Source: Haloferacaceae archaeon
GTDB taxonomy: Archaea > Halobacteriota > Halobacteria > Halobacteriales > Haloferacaceae
Length of the DNA: 6,646 nucleotides
Direction: 5' to 3'
NCBI GenBank assembly: GCA_028274825.1
Contig: JAQCMZ010000342.1
Location: 1-6,646 of the forward strand
Shown here: piece by piece, positions 1 to 6,287 of the stretch
Position numbering within the stretch: position 1 is the stretch's first letter
How the letters are laid out: each line of letters opens with the position of its first letter
Position numbers and translations under genes: made by a program
Notes under the pieces: generated by a model
What the model was told of the DNA's origin: nothing
Database searches by the model: none
The model's input: only the letters and a program-made list of their open reading frames with translations

Positions 1-76
1 GACACACTGTGAGCAGCAGAATCAGGTAAATGGCGACCAAGGGTAATGTCACGCTCGTGAGTCGGTCGACTGTCAT
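1..76 (-). CDS. N-terminus of an unidentified membrane protein (partial)
   Basis: The minus strand opens with ATG at 76 and stays open for 25 codons to the window edge. The visible protein starts MTVDRLTSVTLPLVAIYLIL and continues with Leu, Thr, Val and Cys, which is a short polar lead followed by one hydrophobic helix of about 17 residues. It could be a first transmembrane segment or an uncleaved signal anchor. The start is supported by a TATA box 26-27 bp upstream at 99-106, the usual spacing for a leaderless haloarchaeal transcript. Another ATG slightly upstream, at 87, is in a frame that stops after four codons. Too little is visible to name a family. It is divergent from the phosphatase gene at 452. 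Confidence 0.6.
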   Translation of the reverse strand, partial: MTVDRLTSVTLPLVAIYLILLLTVC

Positions 77-98
77 AGGGAATTCATATCTGGGACAG

Positions 99-108
99 AA
101 TAAATAGG
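99..108 (-). promoter_or_regulatory. TATA box of the leftward membrane-protein gene
   Basis: On the minus strand this reads CCTATTTATT. Its centre lies about 26-27 bp before the ATG at 76, which would put the transcript start at or next to the start codon, so the mRNA would be leaderless. The same TATTTAT core occurs at the same distance before panB (2303-2310). Confidence 0.55.
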
Positions 109-364
109 AATCGACTAGTCGCTGAGGTTCGATATTTGACGTTCACCCACGGCGACCACCGCGGGGTTCCACGGCCACGGGCCGGCCAGTCCACGGCGGG
201 CGGGTCCTTACTCGCCTGCAAACGGAGGTGGGGCCGTACCAGTGTGACCCGGCAAGCCTGACTGCATCGAGACTCTTTCGACTCTCGAAAAACGGGCGGT
301 AAAGCCGTGAGCGAGAAAACCAAGATGGTTCACACGATGAGTTTGCTCTCATCTCATCACCTTG

Positions 365-442
365 TCACTCACTTGCCTCGTTCACTCACTGACGAGAGCG
401 GCTGAATTCGACTGGAAACGTTGAAACGGGCGCAGGTGAGTG
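365..442. repeat. CACTCAC direct repeats with an inverted copy at the ribosome-binding site
   Basis: TCACTCACT occurs twice as a direct repeat (365-373 and 382-390). The reverse complement of its core, GTGAGTG, lies at 436-442, 10 bp before the ATG at 452. The inverted copy overlaps AGGTGA (434-439), the only Shine-Dalgarno-like string ahead of that gene. This could be an operator or an RNA stem masking the binding site. The repeats are short, so chance is not excluded. Confidence 0.3.
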
Positions 443-451
443 TGTTAGCAA

Positions 452-1006
452 ATGACTGCTATCCGTGACATCTCCACAGAGCCAGACGGTATCGTGTACG
501 ATTTGGACGGAACAATAGTGCGATTGAGAGTGGATTGGAAGCAGGTTGCAGCCGACGTTCTCGAGGTGTACGAAACGGCAGATGTCGACCCGTCAACGTC
601 CGATCTGTGGGAATTGATTGATTCTGCGAGCGGTCATGGCATACAACCGGCCGTCGAAGAGGCGATTGCGTCACACGAGAGAGTTGGTGCTCGCGAAGCC
701 GTCCAACTGCCGGTCGCCCAGCGCTTACGTGAAGACGACCGACCGACTGCGGTCTGTTCGCTGAACTGTGAGGCGGCGTGTCGAATCGCTTTAGAGACAC
801 ACGGATTGGATACTGCCGTCTCGGCTATTATCGGACGTGATAGTGTCGCCGGACGAAAACCGGCCCCCGAGCCGTTGGTTGCCGCGTTCGACGCGATAGA
901 TATCTCACCTGAGCGGGGGTTGTTTATTGGCGATTCTGAAAGCGATGAAACTGCTGCCGAGCGCGCGAATGTACCGTTTCGATTCGTCTCTGAGTTACTC
1001 GAGTGA
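452..1006 (+). CDS. HAD-superfamily hydrolase, phosphoglycolate-phosphatase-like
   Basis: This 184-residue protein carries the four haloacid dehalogenase motifs in order. Motif I is DLDGTIV, with nucleophile Asp17 and acid/base Asp19. Motif II is VCSLN with Ser103, motif III is GRKPAPEP with Lys136, and motif IV is GDSESD with Asp161 and Asp165 for Mg2+. Residues about 24-95 between motifs I and II are mostly helical in character and fit a small C1 cap, placing it in subfamily IA with the Gph/PGP-type phosphatases. It should be a cytosolic Mg-dependent phosphomonoesterase. The substrate cannot be read from sequence, and haloarchaea have many such paralogs. The ATG at 452 is the first start after an in-frame TAG at 446. 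No good TATA box sits at leaderless distance. AGGTGA at 434-439 is a possible but distant ribosome-binding site. A broken gene follows 9 bp after the stop. Confidence 0.85.
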   Translation: MTAIRDISTEPDGIVYDLDGTIVRLRVDWKQVAADVLEVYETADVDPSTSDLWELIDSASGHGIQPAVEEAIASHERVGAREAVQLPVAQRLREDDRPTAVCSLNCEAACRIALETHGLDTAVSAIIGRDSVAGRKPAPEPLVAAFDAIDISPERGLFIGDSESDETAAERANVPFRFVSELLE

Positions 1007-1015
1007 CTTCTCTTC

Positions 1016-1349
1016 ATGGCTGAATCTACATGCGAGTGTCGGGAGTCGAATACGATTAGTCTCGTTGTCTCTGTGACCACTGCGGAAGCGGATTCAACCC
1101 CGACAGGAGGGACAGTCTCAAACGATTGGGCCACTACGGAAAAAAGAGCAGACCGAGTCACTCCGACTGAATGCCGGTGGAGACTGTACCCTCGTCAGAG
1201 CCGACGGGTCTGCTGGGCCCCACGAGCATGCTGTTCGCGGGGACACTCTGAATTCGACTCACCGGGAGTCTGTGTTTGCACGTGCCGTCACAGGAGCAGA
1301 ACACTCCGCCTTCACGGAACCTGCGCAAGTGGCTGAGTCGGCGGTATAG
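1016..1349 (+). pseudogene. Probable frameshifted gene with a Cys-x2-Cys motif
   Basis: Three frames each look protein-like in one stretch and not elsewhere. From the ATG at 1016 one reads MAESTCECRESNTIS. The next frame, from 1060, gives RCLCDHCGSGFNPDRRDSLK followed by RLGHYGKK to about 1143. The third, from about 1146 to a TAG at 1347-1349, gives 67 codons rich in Glu, Ala and Val, with G in the first codon position about half the time by hand count. Restoring one base near 1058 and one in the A-run at 1140-1145 would join them into a protein of about 111 residues with a CxC and a CxxC motif, suggesting a small zinc-binding protein. The frame containing CxxC has a TAG at 1057 and no start codon before the motif, so it cannot be expressed as it stands. 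It begins 9 bp after the phosphatase stop, as an operon partner would. The family is not recognised. Sequencing error is an alternative to a true pseudogene. Confidence 0.4.
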
Positions 1350-1384
1350 TTCTCGAGATGCGTTGTCGAGTGCATCAGGCAGAC

Positions 1385-1420
1385 GAAAAGATTCAATAAG
1401 GCCGAATTAATTCGTCGGCC
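1385..1420 (-). terminator. Weak stem-loop and T-rich end of the membrane-protein gene
   Basis: GGCCGA (1400-1405) and TCGGCC (1415-1420) form a 6-bp stem around the gene's TAA. On the minus strand it is followed by TTATTGAATCTTTTC (1386-1400). Archaeal termination depends mainly on T-rich tracts, and this one is short, so the call is tentative. Confidence 0.25.
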
Positions 1421-1694
1421 CGGTATCTTGACCGTGGTCCTCGGAGCTATCTGTATCGTCACTCGACGGGGCCCGACGTTTGGCGTAAACGAATAGTGAC
1501 ACCGCTGTCGTGAACCAGATTGGGGCGCCAACGCTCACTGCGAACCCCGCGCGAGCGCTCCAGGTAGGAAGCGTCGCTGTTATCGACAGTAGTGCCACGA
1601 TTGGCGCTCCGAGAACAATCGTCACGACAAACGTAGTCTGCATTACCCACCCGTAGTCCACACCGTCGGGATCTGTCGTCTCGGCGGGTTGCAC
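1407..1694 (-). CDS. Small haloarchaeal membrane protein with two helices (DUF5822-like)
   Basis: The protein has two hydrophobic segments. The first starts TTFVVTIVLGAPIVALLSIT and is followed by LPTW; the second is FAVSVGAPIWFTTAVSLFVY, ending in the basic stop-transfer AKRR. A polar, Asp/Ser-rich tail of about 22 residues follows, so it should be a helical hairpin in the cytoplasmic membrane. From memory the pattern ETTDPDGVDYGWVMQ followed by two helices matches a conserved haloarchaeal family of unknown function, DUF5822; I could not search this. I chose GTG at 1694, giving MQPAETTDPDGVDYGW in 95 residues, because the family-like sequence begins there. A TTG at 1721 would add nine residues that look unconserved. 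A T-rich TATA-like stretch lies at 1761-1767 on this strand. The gene converges on the phosphatase and broken gene to its left. Confidence 0.7.
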   Translation of the reverse strand: MQPAETTDPDGVDYGWVMQTTFVVTIVLGAPIVALLSITATLPTWSARAGFAVSVGAPIWFTTAVSLFVYAKRRAPSSDDTDSSEDHGQDTGPTN

Positions 1695-1721
1695 ATCTTC
1701 ACGTGCGGACGCACAATACAA

Positions 1722-2300
1722 GTCGGTCTCGGTCGGGGATGATGGCAGATCAGTAGAACTGTAAAAACTGGGTTGGCTACTTTTCCCGTTTAAATCGGTG
1801 AGCTTTCGACTCCCCCCGGCGTGAAGTACCCGGAGTCACGTGGTTCGAGAGACCACAACTCTCTCATCATCACGAGATTGCGTAGTAACTCACAGAAGCA
1901 CTGTGTGTTCTGGGTGGCAGAGACACGGTTTTCGGTTATTTGTCCGTCTCATTCATCAAGACGTTTGACTGATCAGTATCCCGTCTCGAACGACCACGAG
2001 CCACTCACCTTACTCACCTGAAGACTGTGGGCTACCCCACCGAGACAAATACGTGACATATCGTGAATCATCTCGGAACGCTCCGAGACCGTGCTGTCTC
2101 AGAACGTATTCTAACCCAAGAAATGAGATTGAGTTCGCCGGGTGTTCTGACAGAGTGGCTGAAATCCACGTTCAGACTCGCCGTCTCGGCGACTGATCTG
2201 TCAGGATCTGATGACACTCCTGCCGCAGTATTTCAGCATACGAAGACAAGATGGATAATTTGACTCCAGTCGTAGGGCGAGTCAGTCTCCGGGACCGTCT
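1722..2300. other. Gene-free stretch of about 580 bp
   Basis: Short plus-strand frames at 1821-2021 and 2063-2263 lack promoters, ribosome-binding sites and haloarchaeal codon periodicity, and I do not call them genes. Visible structure is limited to a tandem repeat of ACTCACCT (2003-2010 and 2012-2019), a 7-bp stem with a 4-nt loop at 2071-2088, and a 10-bp palindrome ACTGATCAGT at 1968-1977. None exceeds what chance could give. The stretch may be a decayed gene or an old insertion, but I cannot identify it. Confidence 0.5.
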
Positions 2301-2310
2301 GGTATTTATC
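2301..2310 (+). promoter_or_regulatory. TATA box of panB (leaderless promoter)
   Basis: GGTATTTATC is centred about 27 bp before the panB ATG at 2333, so transcription should start at or next to the start codon. This supports 2333 as the true start. Another ATG at 2328 is out of frame with panB. Confidence 0.65.
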
Positions 2311-2332
2311 CGCGGCGTTCGATTGTTATGAT

Positions 2333-3145
2333 ATGTCCACCGTCCGAGAGATTCGTGACCGGGAGGATGAGAACCCGATCACGATGCTCACTGCGTACGA
2401 CGCATTAACCGCGTCGATTATTGAGGACGCCGGGATCGATGTCATTCTTGTCGGGGATAGTATGGGTAACACGGTCATGGGATACGACTCGACACTCCCA
2501 GTGACGATTGACGATGTCCAAAGCCGGACAGGGGCAGTTGTTCGTGCGACCGACGAGACACTCGTCGTGGCAGATCTCCCGTTTCTCTCGTTCGGCGTCG
2601 ACGAAACTGAGACAGTTCAGAACGCGGGGCGGATGTTGAAGCAGGCGGGGGCAGATGCTGTCAAAATCGAATCCGGACCACACACGATTGCTCTCACCGA
2701 GCGACTCGTCGAACTCGGAATCCCAGTGATGGCACATTTGGGGCTGACGCCACAACACGTCAATCAACTTGGTTACGAACAGCAGGCAACGGACTCAGAC
2801 GGGGCCAAAGAACTACTCGATCTCGCCGGGGCACATCAACAGGCAGGCGCGTTCGCGGTCGTGCTGGAACACGTCCCCTCGAACGTCGCCACAGCCGTCA
2901 CCACGGCACTGGATATCCCGACGATCGGGATCGGAGCGGGCCCTGATTGTGACGGGCAAGTCCTCGTGATCACTGATGTTCTCGGTCTCGACGACTGGTC
3001 ACCGTCATTTTCCAAACAGTTCGGTGATGTTCGTGGAGAAATCAAGCAAGCAGTCCGGCAGTACCGAGATGCTGTAGATAGCGGCGAGTTCCCTGACCGA
3101 GAACACAGCCACGCGGAATCTGATCTGGACGAGTTCGAGGAGTGA
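2333..3145 (+). CDS. panB: 3-methyl-2-oxobutanoate hydroxymethyltransferase (ketopantoate hydroxymethyltransferase)
   Basis: PanB transfers a hydroxymethyl group from 5,10-methylene-tetrahydrofolate (or the archaeal pterin equivalent) to 2-oxoisovalerate, giving ketopantoate, the first committed step towards pantothenate and coenzyme A. The 270 residues span the whole TIM-barrel family. Motifs seen are LTAYDA (19-24), VGDSMGNTVMGYDSTLPVT (40-58), ADLPFLSFG (80-88), VKIESG (110-115), HLGLTPQ (135-141), VLEHVP (177-182) and IGIGAGPDCDGQVL near 200-215. By alignment from memory with the E. coli enzyme, Asp42 and Asp81 bind the metal, Lys111 contacts substrate and Glu179 is the catalytic acid/base; all are present. 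The C-terminal 20 or so residues are strongly acidic, a halophile trait. The gene has its own leaderless promoter and stands alone; no other CoA gene is nearby. No clear T-tract terminator follows. Confidence 0.95.
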   Translation: MSTVREIRDREDENPITMLTAYDALTASIIEDAGIDVILVGDSMGNTVMGYDSTLPVTIDDVQSRTGAVVRATDETLVVADLPFLSFGVDETETVQNAGRMLKQAGADAVKIESGPHTIALTERLVELGIPVMAHLGLTPQHVNQLGYEQQATDSDGAKELLDLAGAHQQAGAFAVVLEHVPSNVATAVTTALDIPTIGIGAGPDCDGQVLVITDVLGLDDWSPSFSKQFGDVRGEIKQAVRQYRDAVDSGEFPDREHSHAESDLDEFEE

Positions 3146-3437
3146 ACTGTCTTAGTGGCAAGTTCGGGGTATTCGCCTCGGGCGGGCGTGAACGACCGTG
3201 AACTGTGCACTGGGGATCCCATAGAAGTAGTACAGTGGTAGGCTCCGAACCGAATCATACGTCGTTACGACACCAGTTGTTTGCTCCGTCTCGAAGCTAT
3301 CGACATCCCCGCTTGGGCGCGCCATCTCGAACACAACTTTCTCCTCGGCGAGTCATCTCGCCTGACCTGTGAAGCGGAACCGCAATTGGACTGTGATGTC
3401 GCAGTCTCTCGCCCTCATGCGATCTTTCAAACAAACA
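3146..3437. other. Gap between panB and the Cdc48 operon
   Basis: No gene can be supported here. A short minus-strand frame (3152-3334) is not convincing. There is a 16-nt hairpin GGCGAG-TCAT-CTCGCC at 3347-3362 and a GGCGCGCC palindrome at 3316-3323, with no T-tract after either to make a terminator. Most of the length probably just separates panB from the promoter at about 3430-3446. Confidence 0.45.
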
Positions 3438-3446
3438 TTCATATAC
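3429..3446 (+). promoter_or_regulatory. TATA promoter of the small-protein/cdc48 operon
   Basis: An A-rich stretch, AAACAAACATTC (3429-3440), suitable as a TFB-recognition element, runs into the TATA-like CATATAC (3440-3446). The TATA centre is about 31 bp before the ATG at 3474, predicting a leader of only a few bases. No ribosome-binding site precedes that ATG, consistent with a leaderless or near-leaderless mRNA serving both genes. Confidence 0.6.
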
Positions 3447-3473
3447 TTGGGAGCCTAACCTGTAGTTAGCACA

Positions 3474-3710
3474 ATGAAGCAGACTCAGATAGATGACGGG
3501 GAACAGCCTCTTCGTCGCTACGAATACGACGATCGATGGGTAGTAGCTGTGGATCTGGGTATCCACGGAGACACAGTCGTGGACACTGTCGGTGACACCG
3601 CGATTGTGGTGCCGGCTGACGCCTCCGAAGAACTGGAGTTCACGCTCCCCGGGATAGCGTCCGATACTACGGTTAATAACGGAGTGGTGACGATCGAGGT
3701 GGACAAATGA
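3474..3710 (+). CDS. Small conserved haloarchaeal protein preceding Cdc48 (Hsp20-like; DUF7127-like)
   Basis: This is a 78-residue, strongly acidic protein without membrane segments or cysteines. Its make-up is mainly beta: RRYEYDDRWVVAVDLG (14-29), a Val-rich middle, and LEFTLPG followed by NNGVVTIEVDK (68-78). The ending resembles the last strands of an alpha-crystallin domain, where small heat-shock proteins typically have a Leu-Pro turn and then NGVLTI, but the protein is too short for a full domain. From memory, haloarchaeal genomes keep a DUF7127 protein in this position upstream of Cdc48; this needs a search. Its TGA overlaps the cdc48 ATG as ATGA, so the two are co-transcribed and probably translationally coupled. 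A role as a Cdc48 cofactor or chaperone partner is inference from this linkage. Confidence 0.8.
   Translation: MKQTQIDDGEQPLRRYEYDDRWVVAVDLGIHGDTVVDTVGDTAIVVPADASEELEFTLPGIASDTTVNNGVVTIEVDK
3696..3701 (+). promoter_or_regulatory. Shine-Dalgarno site of cdc48, inside the upstream gene
   Basis: GAGGTG lies 5 nt before the ATG at 3707 and matches the haloarchaeal 16S rRNA 3' end (CACCUC). It supports this start, and with the ATGA overlap it implies re-initiation or coupled translation. The first genes of units in this window appear leaderless, so this is the window's clearest ribosome-binding site. Confidence 0.6.
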
Positions 3711-5974
3711 AGCTCACTGTCAAACCGCTCAAGCAGAAGGACGCTGGTCGTCGGTTGGCAGCAATCGACCGGGCTGCAGCTGACAACGCGGACCTGTCTG
3801 GCGGGGATTTCATCAAGATCTCTGGAGATGGCGGCGCAGCAATCGCCCGCGTGTGGCCCGGCTATCCTGAAGATGACGACAGCGGTGTCATCCGAATCGA
3901 CGGTGACCTCCGTCAGGAAGCTAACGTCGGAATCGACGATAACGTGACTGTCGAGAAGGCCGAAGTCGAGCCCGCCGAGCGGGTGACCGTCGCACTCCCT
4001 CAACAGGTCGGAATTCGCGGAAATGTCGGTCGGTACCTCAGAGACAAACTCGCGGGGAAACCGGTGACGTCCGGGCAAACACTGCGAGTCCCGTTCGGAT
4101 TCGGGTTCATGGGTGGGGGTCGCCAGAGTCAGGCTCTGCCAGTTAAGATCGCGTCCACCGCGCCGTCAGGGACAGTCGTTATCACCGACTCGACGGAGGT
4201 GCAGATCTCCGAACAGCCGGCTGAAGAAATCCGTGAAGAAGCAGCCGGTGCCGAGGGGTCGCCTGACATCAGCTATGAAGATATTGGCGGGCTCGACAGC
4301 GAACTCGAGCAGGTGAGAGAGATGATCGAACTGCCGATGCGCCACCCAGAACTGTTCAAGCGGCTCGGGATTGAGCCGCCGAAGGGTGTGCTGTTACACG
4401 GCCCTCCCGGAACCGGGAAGACGCTCATCGCGAAGGCCGTCGCCAACGAAATCGACGCGTCATTCCACACGGTGTCGGGCCCCGAGATCATGTCGAAATA
4501 CTACGGAGAAAGCGAAGAGCAACTCCGCGAGGTCTTCGATGAGGCACAGGAGAACGCTCCCGCGATCGTGTTCATGGATGAGCTAGACTCGATTGCCCCG
4601 AAGCGCGAGGAGACTAGCGGTGATGTCGAGCGGCGTGTGGTCGCACAACTGCTATCACTAATGGACGGTCTCGAAGAGCGCGGTCAGGTGGTCGTGATCG
4701 GCGCGACGAACCGTGTCGATGCGCTCGACCCCGCACTTCGGCGAGGCGGCCGATTTGACCGGGAAATCGAGATCAGCGTGCCAGACCGAGAGGGCCGCAA
4801 GGAGATCCTCCAGGTCCACTCACGAAACATGCCGCTGACCGACGATGTCGATGTCGACGCACTCGCGGAGAACACTCACGGGTTCGTCGGTGCGGACCTG
4901 GAGAATCTCGCCAAAGAGTCCGCGATGACCGCGCTTCGACGGATCCGTCCCGAGTTAGATCTCGAGGAAGACGAGATCGACGCCGACGTGTTGGGTTCGA
5001 TCCAGGTCACAGAGAGTGACTTCAAAGAAGCGCTCAAAGGGATTGAGCCGTCGGCGCTCCGAGAAGTGTTCGTCGAGGTGCCGGACGTTACCTGGAAAGA
5101 CGTTGGTGGCCTTGGAGACACCAAAGAGCGGCTTAGAGAGGCTATCCAGTGGCCGCTCGATTATCCCGAGGTGTTCGAGGAGTTGGACATGCAAGCCGCA
5201 AAAGGGATGCTCATGTACGGTCCACCGGGGACTGGTAAGACCCTCCTCGCGAAGGCTGTCGCCAACGAGGCACAGTCGAATTTCATCTCGATCAAGGGCC
5301 CCGAGTTGCTCGACAAATACGTCGGCGAATCCGAGAAAGGCGTTCGCGAAGTGTTCTCGAAGGCCCGGGAGAATGCCCCGACGGTCATCTTCTTCGACGA
5401 GATTGACGCTATCGCCACCGAGCGTGGACAATCTAGCGGAGACTCGGGTGTCGGCGAGCGGGTCGTCTCCCAGCTGTTGACCGAGCTAGACGGGCTCGAG
5501 AGTCTCGAAGATGTCGTGGTGATTGCCACCACGAACCGCCCGGATTTGATGGATTCGGCACTACTGCGTCCAGGCCGGCTCGATCGCCACGTCCACGTGC
5601 CGGTCCCGGACGAACCGGCGCGACGAAAGATCCTCGAGGTTCACACCCGCGATAAGCCACTGGCAGATGATGTGGATATGGCCAGACTGGCCCGGCAGAC
5701 GGACGGTTACGTCGGCGCGGACATCGAAGCGCTGACGCGGGAAGCATCGATGGCTGCCTCACGAGAGTTCATCAACTCTGTCACTCCTGAAGATATCGCC
5801 GAGTCGGTCGGAAACGTTCGAGTGACTATGGCACACTTCGAGGACGCACTCGACGAGGTTGGAGCGAGCGTGACCGAAGAGACTCGCGAGCAGTATCAAG
5901 AGGTCGAAGAACAGTTCGAGAGAAGCGACTTCCAGGCTGACAAAGAAAGTGGCCTCCCGGGCGCCTTCCAGTGA
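3707..5974 (+). CDS. cdc48: Cdc48/VAT-type AAA+ ATPase with two ATPase domains
   Basis: This 755-residue protein is a full-length archaeal p97/VAT homolog, a cytosolic hexameric unfoldase that extracts and unfolds proteins, probably feeding the proteasome. The N-terminal double-psi barrel starts MKLTVKPL (1 to about 88), with a second N subdomain to about 165. Domain D1 has Walker A GPPGTGKT (232-239), Walker B FMDE (289-292; Asp291, Glu292), pore loop KYYG (264-267), sensor Asn335 and likely arginine fingers Arg349 and Arg352. Domain D2 has Walker A GPPGTGKT (505-512), Walker B FFDE (562-565; Asp564, Glu565), pore loop KYVG (537-540), sensor Asn610 and Arg624/Arg627. Both ATPase sites look complete. 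The acidic C-terminal tail ends GLPGAFQ, close to the hydrophobic-Tyr-X motif that docks ATPases on the 20S proteasome but with Phe for Tyr. It overlaps the upstream small gene by 4 bp and has its own ribosome-binding site. Haloarchaea usually carry several paralogs; which one this is cannot be settled here. Confidence 0.96.
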   Translation: MKLTVKPLKQKDAGRRLAAIDRAAADNADLSGGDFIKISGDGGAAIARVWPGYPEDDDSGVIRIDGDLRQEANVGIDDNVTVEKAEVEPAERVTVALPQQVGIRGNVGRYLRDKLAGKPVTSGQTLRVPFGFGFMGGGRQSQALPVKIASTAPSGTVVITDSTEVQISEQPAEEIREEAAGAEGSPDISYEDIGGLDSELEQVREMIELPMRHPELFKRLGIEPPKGVLLHGPPGTGKTLIAKAVANEIDASFHTVSGPEIMSKYYGESEEQLREVFDEAQENAPAIVFMDELDSIAPKREETSGDVERRVVAQLLSLMDGLEERGQVVVIGATNRVDALDPALRRGGRFDREIEISVPDREGRKEILQVHSRNMPLTDDVDVDALAENTHGFVGADLENLAKESAMTALRRIRPELDLEEDEIDADVLGSIQVTESDFKEALKGIEPSALREVFVEVPDVTWKDVGGLGDTKERLREAIQWPLDYPEVFEELDMQAAKGMLMYGPPGTGKTLLAKAVANEAQSNFISIKGPELLDKYVGESEKGVREVFSKARENAPTVIFFDEIDAIATERGQSSGDSGVGERVVSQLLTELDGLESLEDVVVIATTNRPDLMDSALLRPGRLDRHVHVPVPDEPARRKILEVHTRDKPLADDVDMARLARQTDGYVGADIEALTREASMAASREFINSVTPEDIAESVGNVRVTMAHFEDALDEVGASVTEETREQYQEVEEQFERSDFQADKESGLPGAFQ

Positions 5975-6025
5975 GGCTCCCGCGATCCTGAGGCCAGAAT
6001 CCGACGGGATGTTCTGAGAGGCTCG

Positions 6026-6036
6026 ACAATTTTTAT
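6026..6036 (+). terminator. Oligo-T terminator of the cdc48 operon
   Basis: ACAATTTTTATT lies about 55 bp after the cdc48 stop. Archaeal RNA polymerase terminates on T-rich tracts of this kind without needing a hairpin. The string could also act as a TATA box for a transcript starting near 6058, but no gene follows at that distance. Confidence 0.45.
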
Positions 6037-6287
6037 TGAACCACCCAGCAGTTACAAGAGGTAGTGCGGGATACCGGGACAGAAATCCATACTATAGAGT
6101 CCGACAGTCGTCGAGAATCCGAATCCAGTACTCCTGGGGACCTGTTCTGACACTGGCCTGTAGAGTCGTCGGACCGGGGGTACGGCTAGATACACGAGCA
6201 AAAATATTTGATATCTGATAGACAACAATCACTCATCGGACCCAGACCCGGCTTGGTCTTACCCGACGAGATTAGCGGTGGCGGTGA
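6037..6287. other. Intergenic stretch before the TnpB element
   Basis: No gene is supportable. The frame 6036-6218 starts with TTG and has no family-like features. A short plus-strand frame that ends at the TAG at 6334-6336 finishes AKPPSSRSEAKPSE; this might be the tail of a lost transposase gene, but it holds no conserved TnpB motif. The left boundary of the element must lie in or near this stretch; I see no target duplication, as expected for IS200/IS605 elements. Confidence 0.4.

Larger units (their letters stand above)
77..451. other. Intergenic region with a GC-rich island, no supportable gene
   Basis: No open frame here reads like protein. The two longer minus-strand frames are rich in Arg, Trp, Ser and Cys and poor in acidic residues. 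Composition is uneven: 81-130 is about 42% GC and 151-240 about 76% GC by hand count, the reverse of what is expected next to haloarchaeal promoters. The island holds an 8-bp direct repeat TCCACGGC (168-175 and 190-197). Possible pairings are CGGGTC (201-206) with GACCCG (246-251), ACGG (222-225) with CCGT (234-237), and CACGGC (192-197) with GCCGTG (304-309). These could fold into a nested structure. I recognise no known RNA family: the conserved motifs of SRP RNA, RNase P RNA, 5S rRNA and tRNA were looked for and not seen. Confidence 0.5.

Noticed and set aside
84..352. Two overlapping minus-strand frames of 69-79 residues in the GC-rich island
   Set aside because: They are rich in Arg, Ser, Trp and Cys with few acidic residues, unlike haloarchaeal proteins, and no family pattern is visible.
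354..360. GTGATGA on the minus strand, a match to box C of a C/D guide RNA
   Set aside because: No CTGA box D or D' follows at the needed distance.
634..1161. Long minus-strand frame of 175 residues
   Set aside because: It lies antisense to the HAD phosphatase, is Ser/Arg-rich and lacks motifs, so it is a shadow.
1840..1856. GTGGTTCGAGAGACCAC, resembling a tRNA T-arm
   Set aside because: The loop lacks the proper T-T-C alignment for a 5-bp T stem, and no acceptor or anticodon arms surround it.
1968..1977. 10-bp palindrome ACTGATCAGT
   Set aside because: Several such palindromes are expected by chance in a window of this size.
1821..2021. Plus-strand frame of 66 residues starting with GTG
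   Set aside because: Ser/Arg-rich, without promoter, ribosome-binding site or codon periodicity.
2063..2263. Plus-strand frame of 66 residues starting with GTG
   Set aside because: Somewhat protein-like, but first- and third-position composition is weak and there is no promoter or ribosome-binding site.
3152..3334. Minus-strand frame beginning MARPSGDVDSF from an internal ATG
   Set aside because: The first half has fair codon use, but the second half turns Arg/Pro-rich, there is no TATA box and no recognisable family. Left as unsupported.
4955..5431. Minus-strand frame of 158 residues within cdc48, and other frames inside cdc48
   Set aside because: They are antisense or alternate-frame shadows of a strongly conserved gene.
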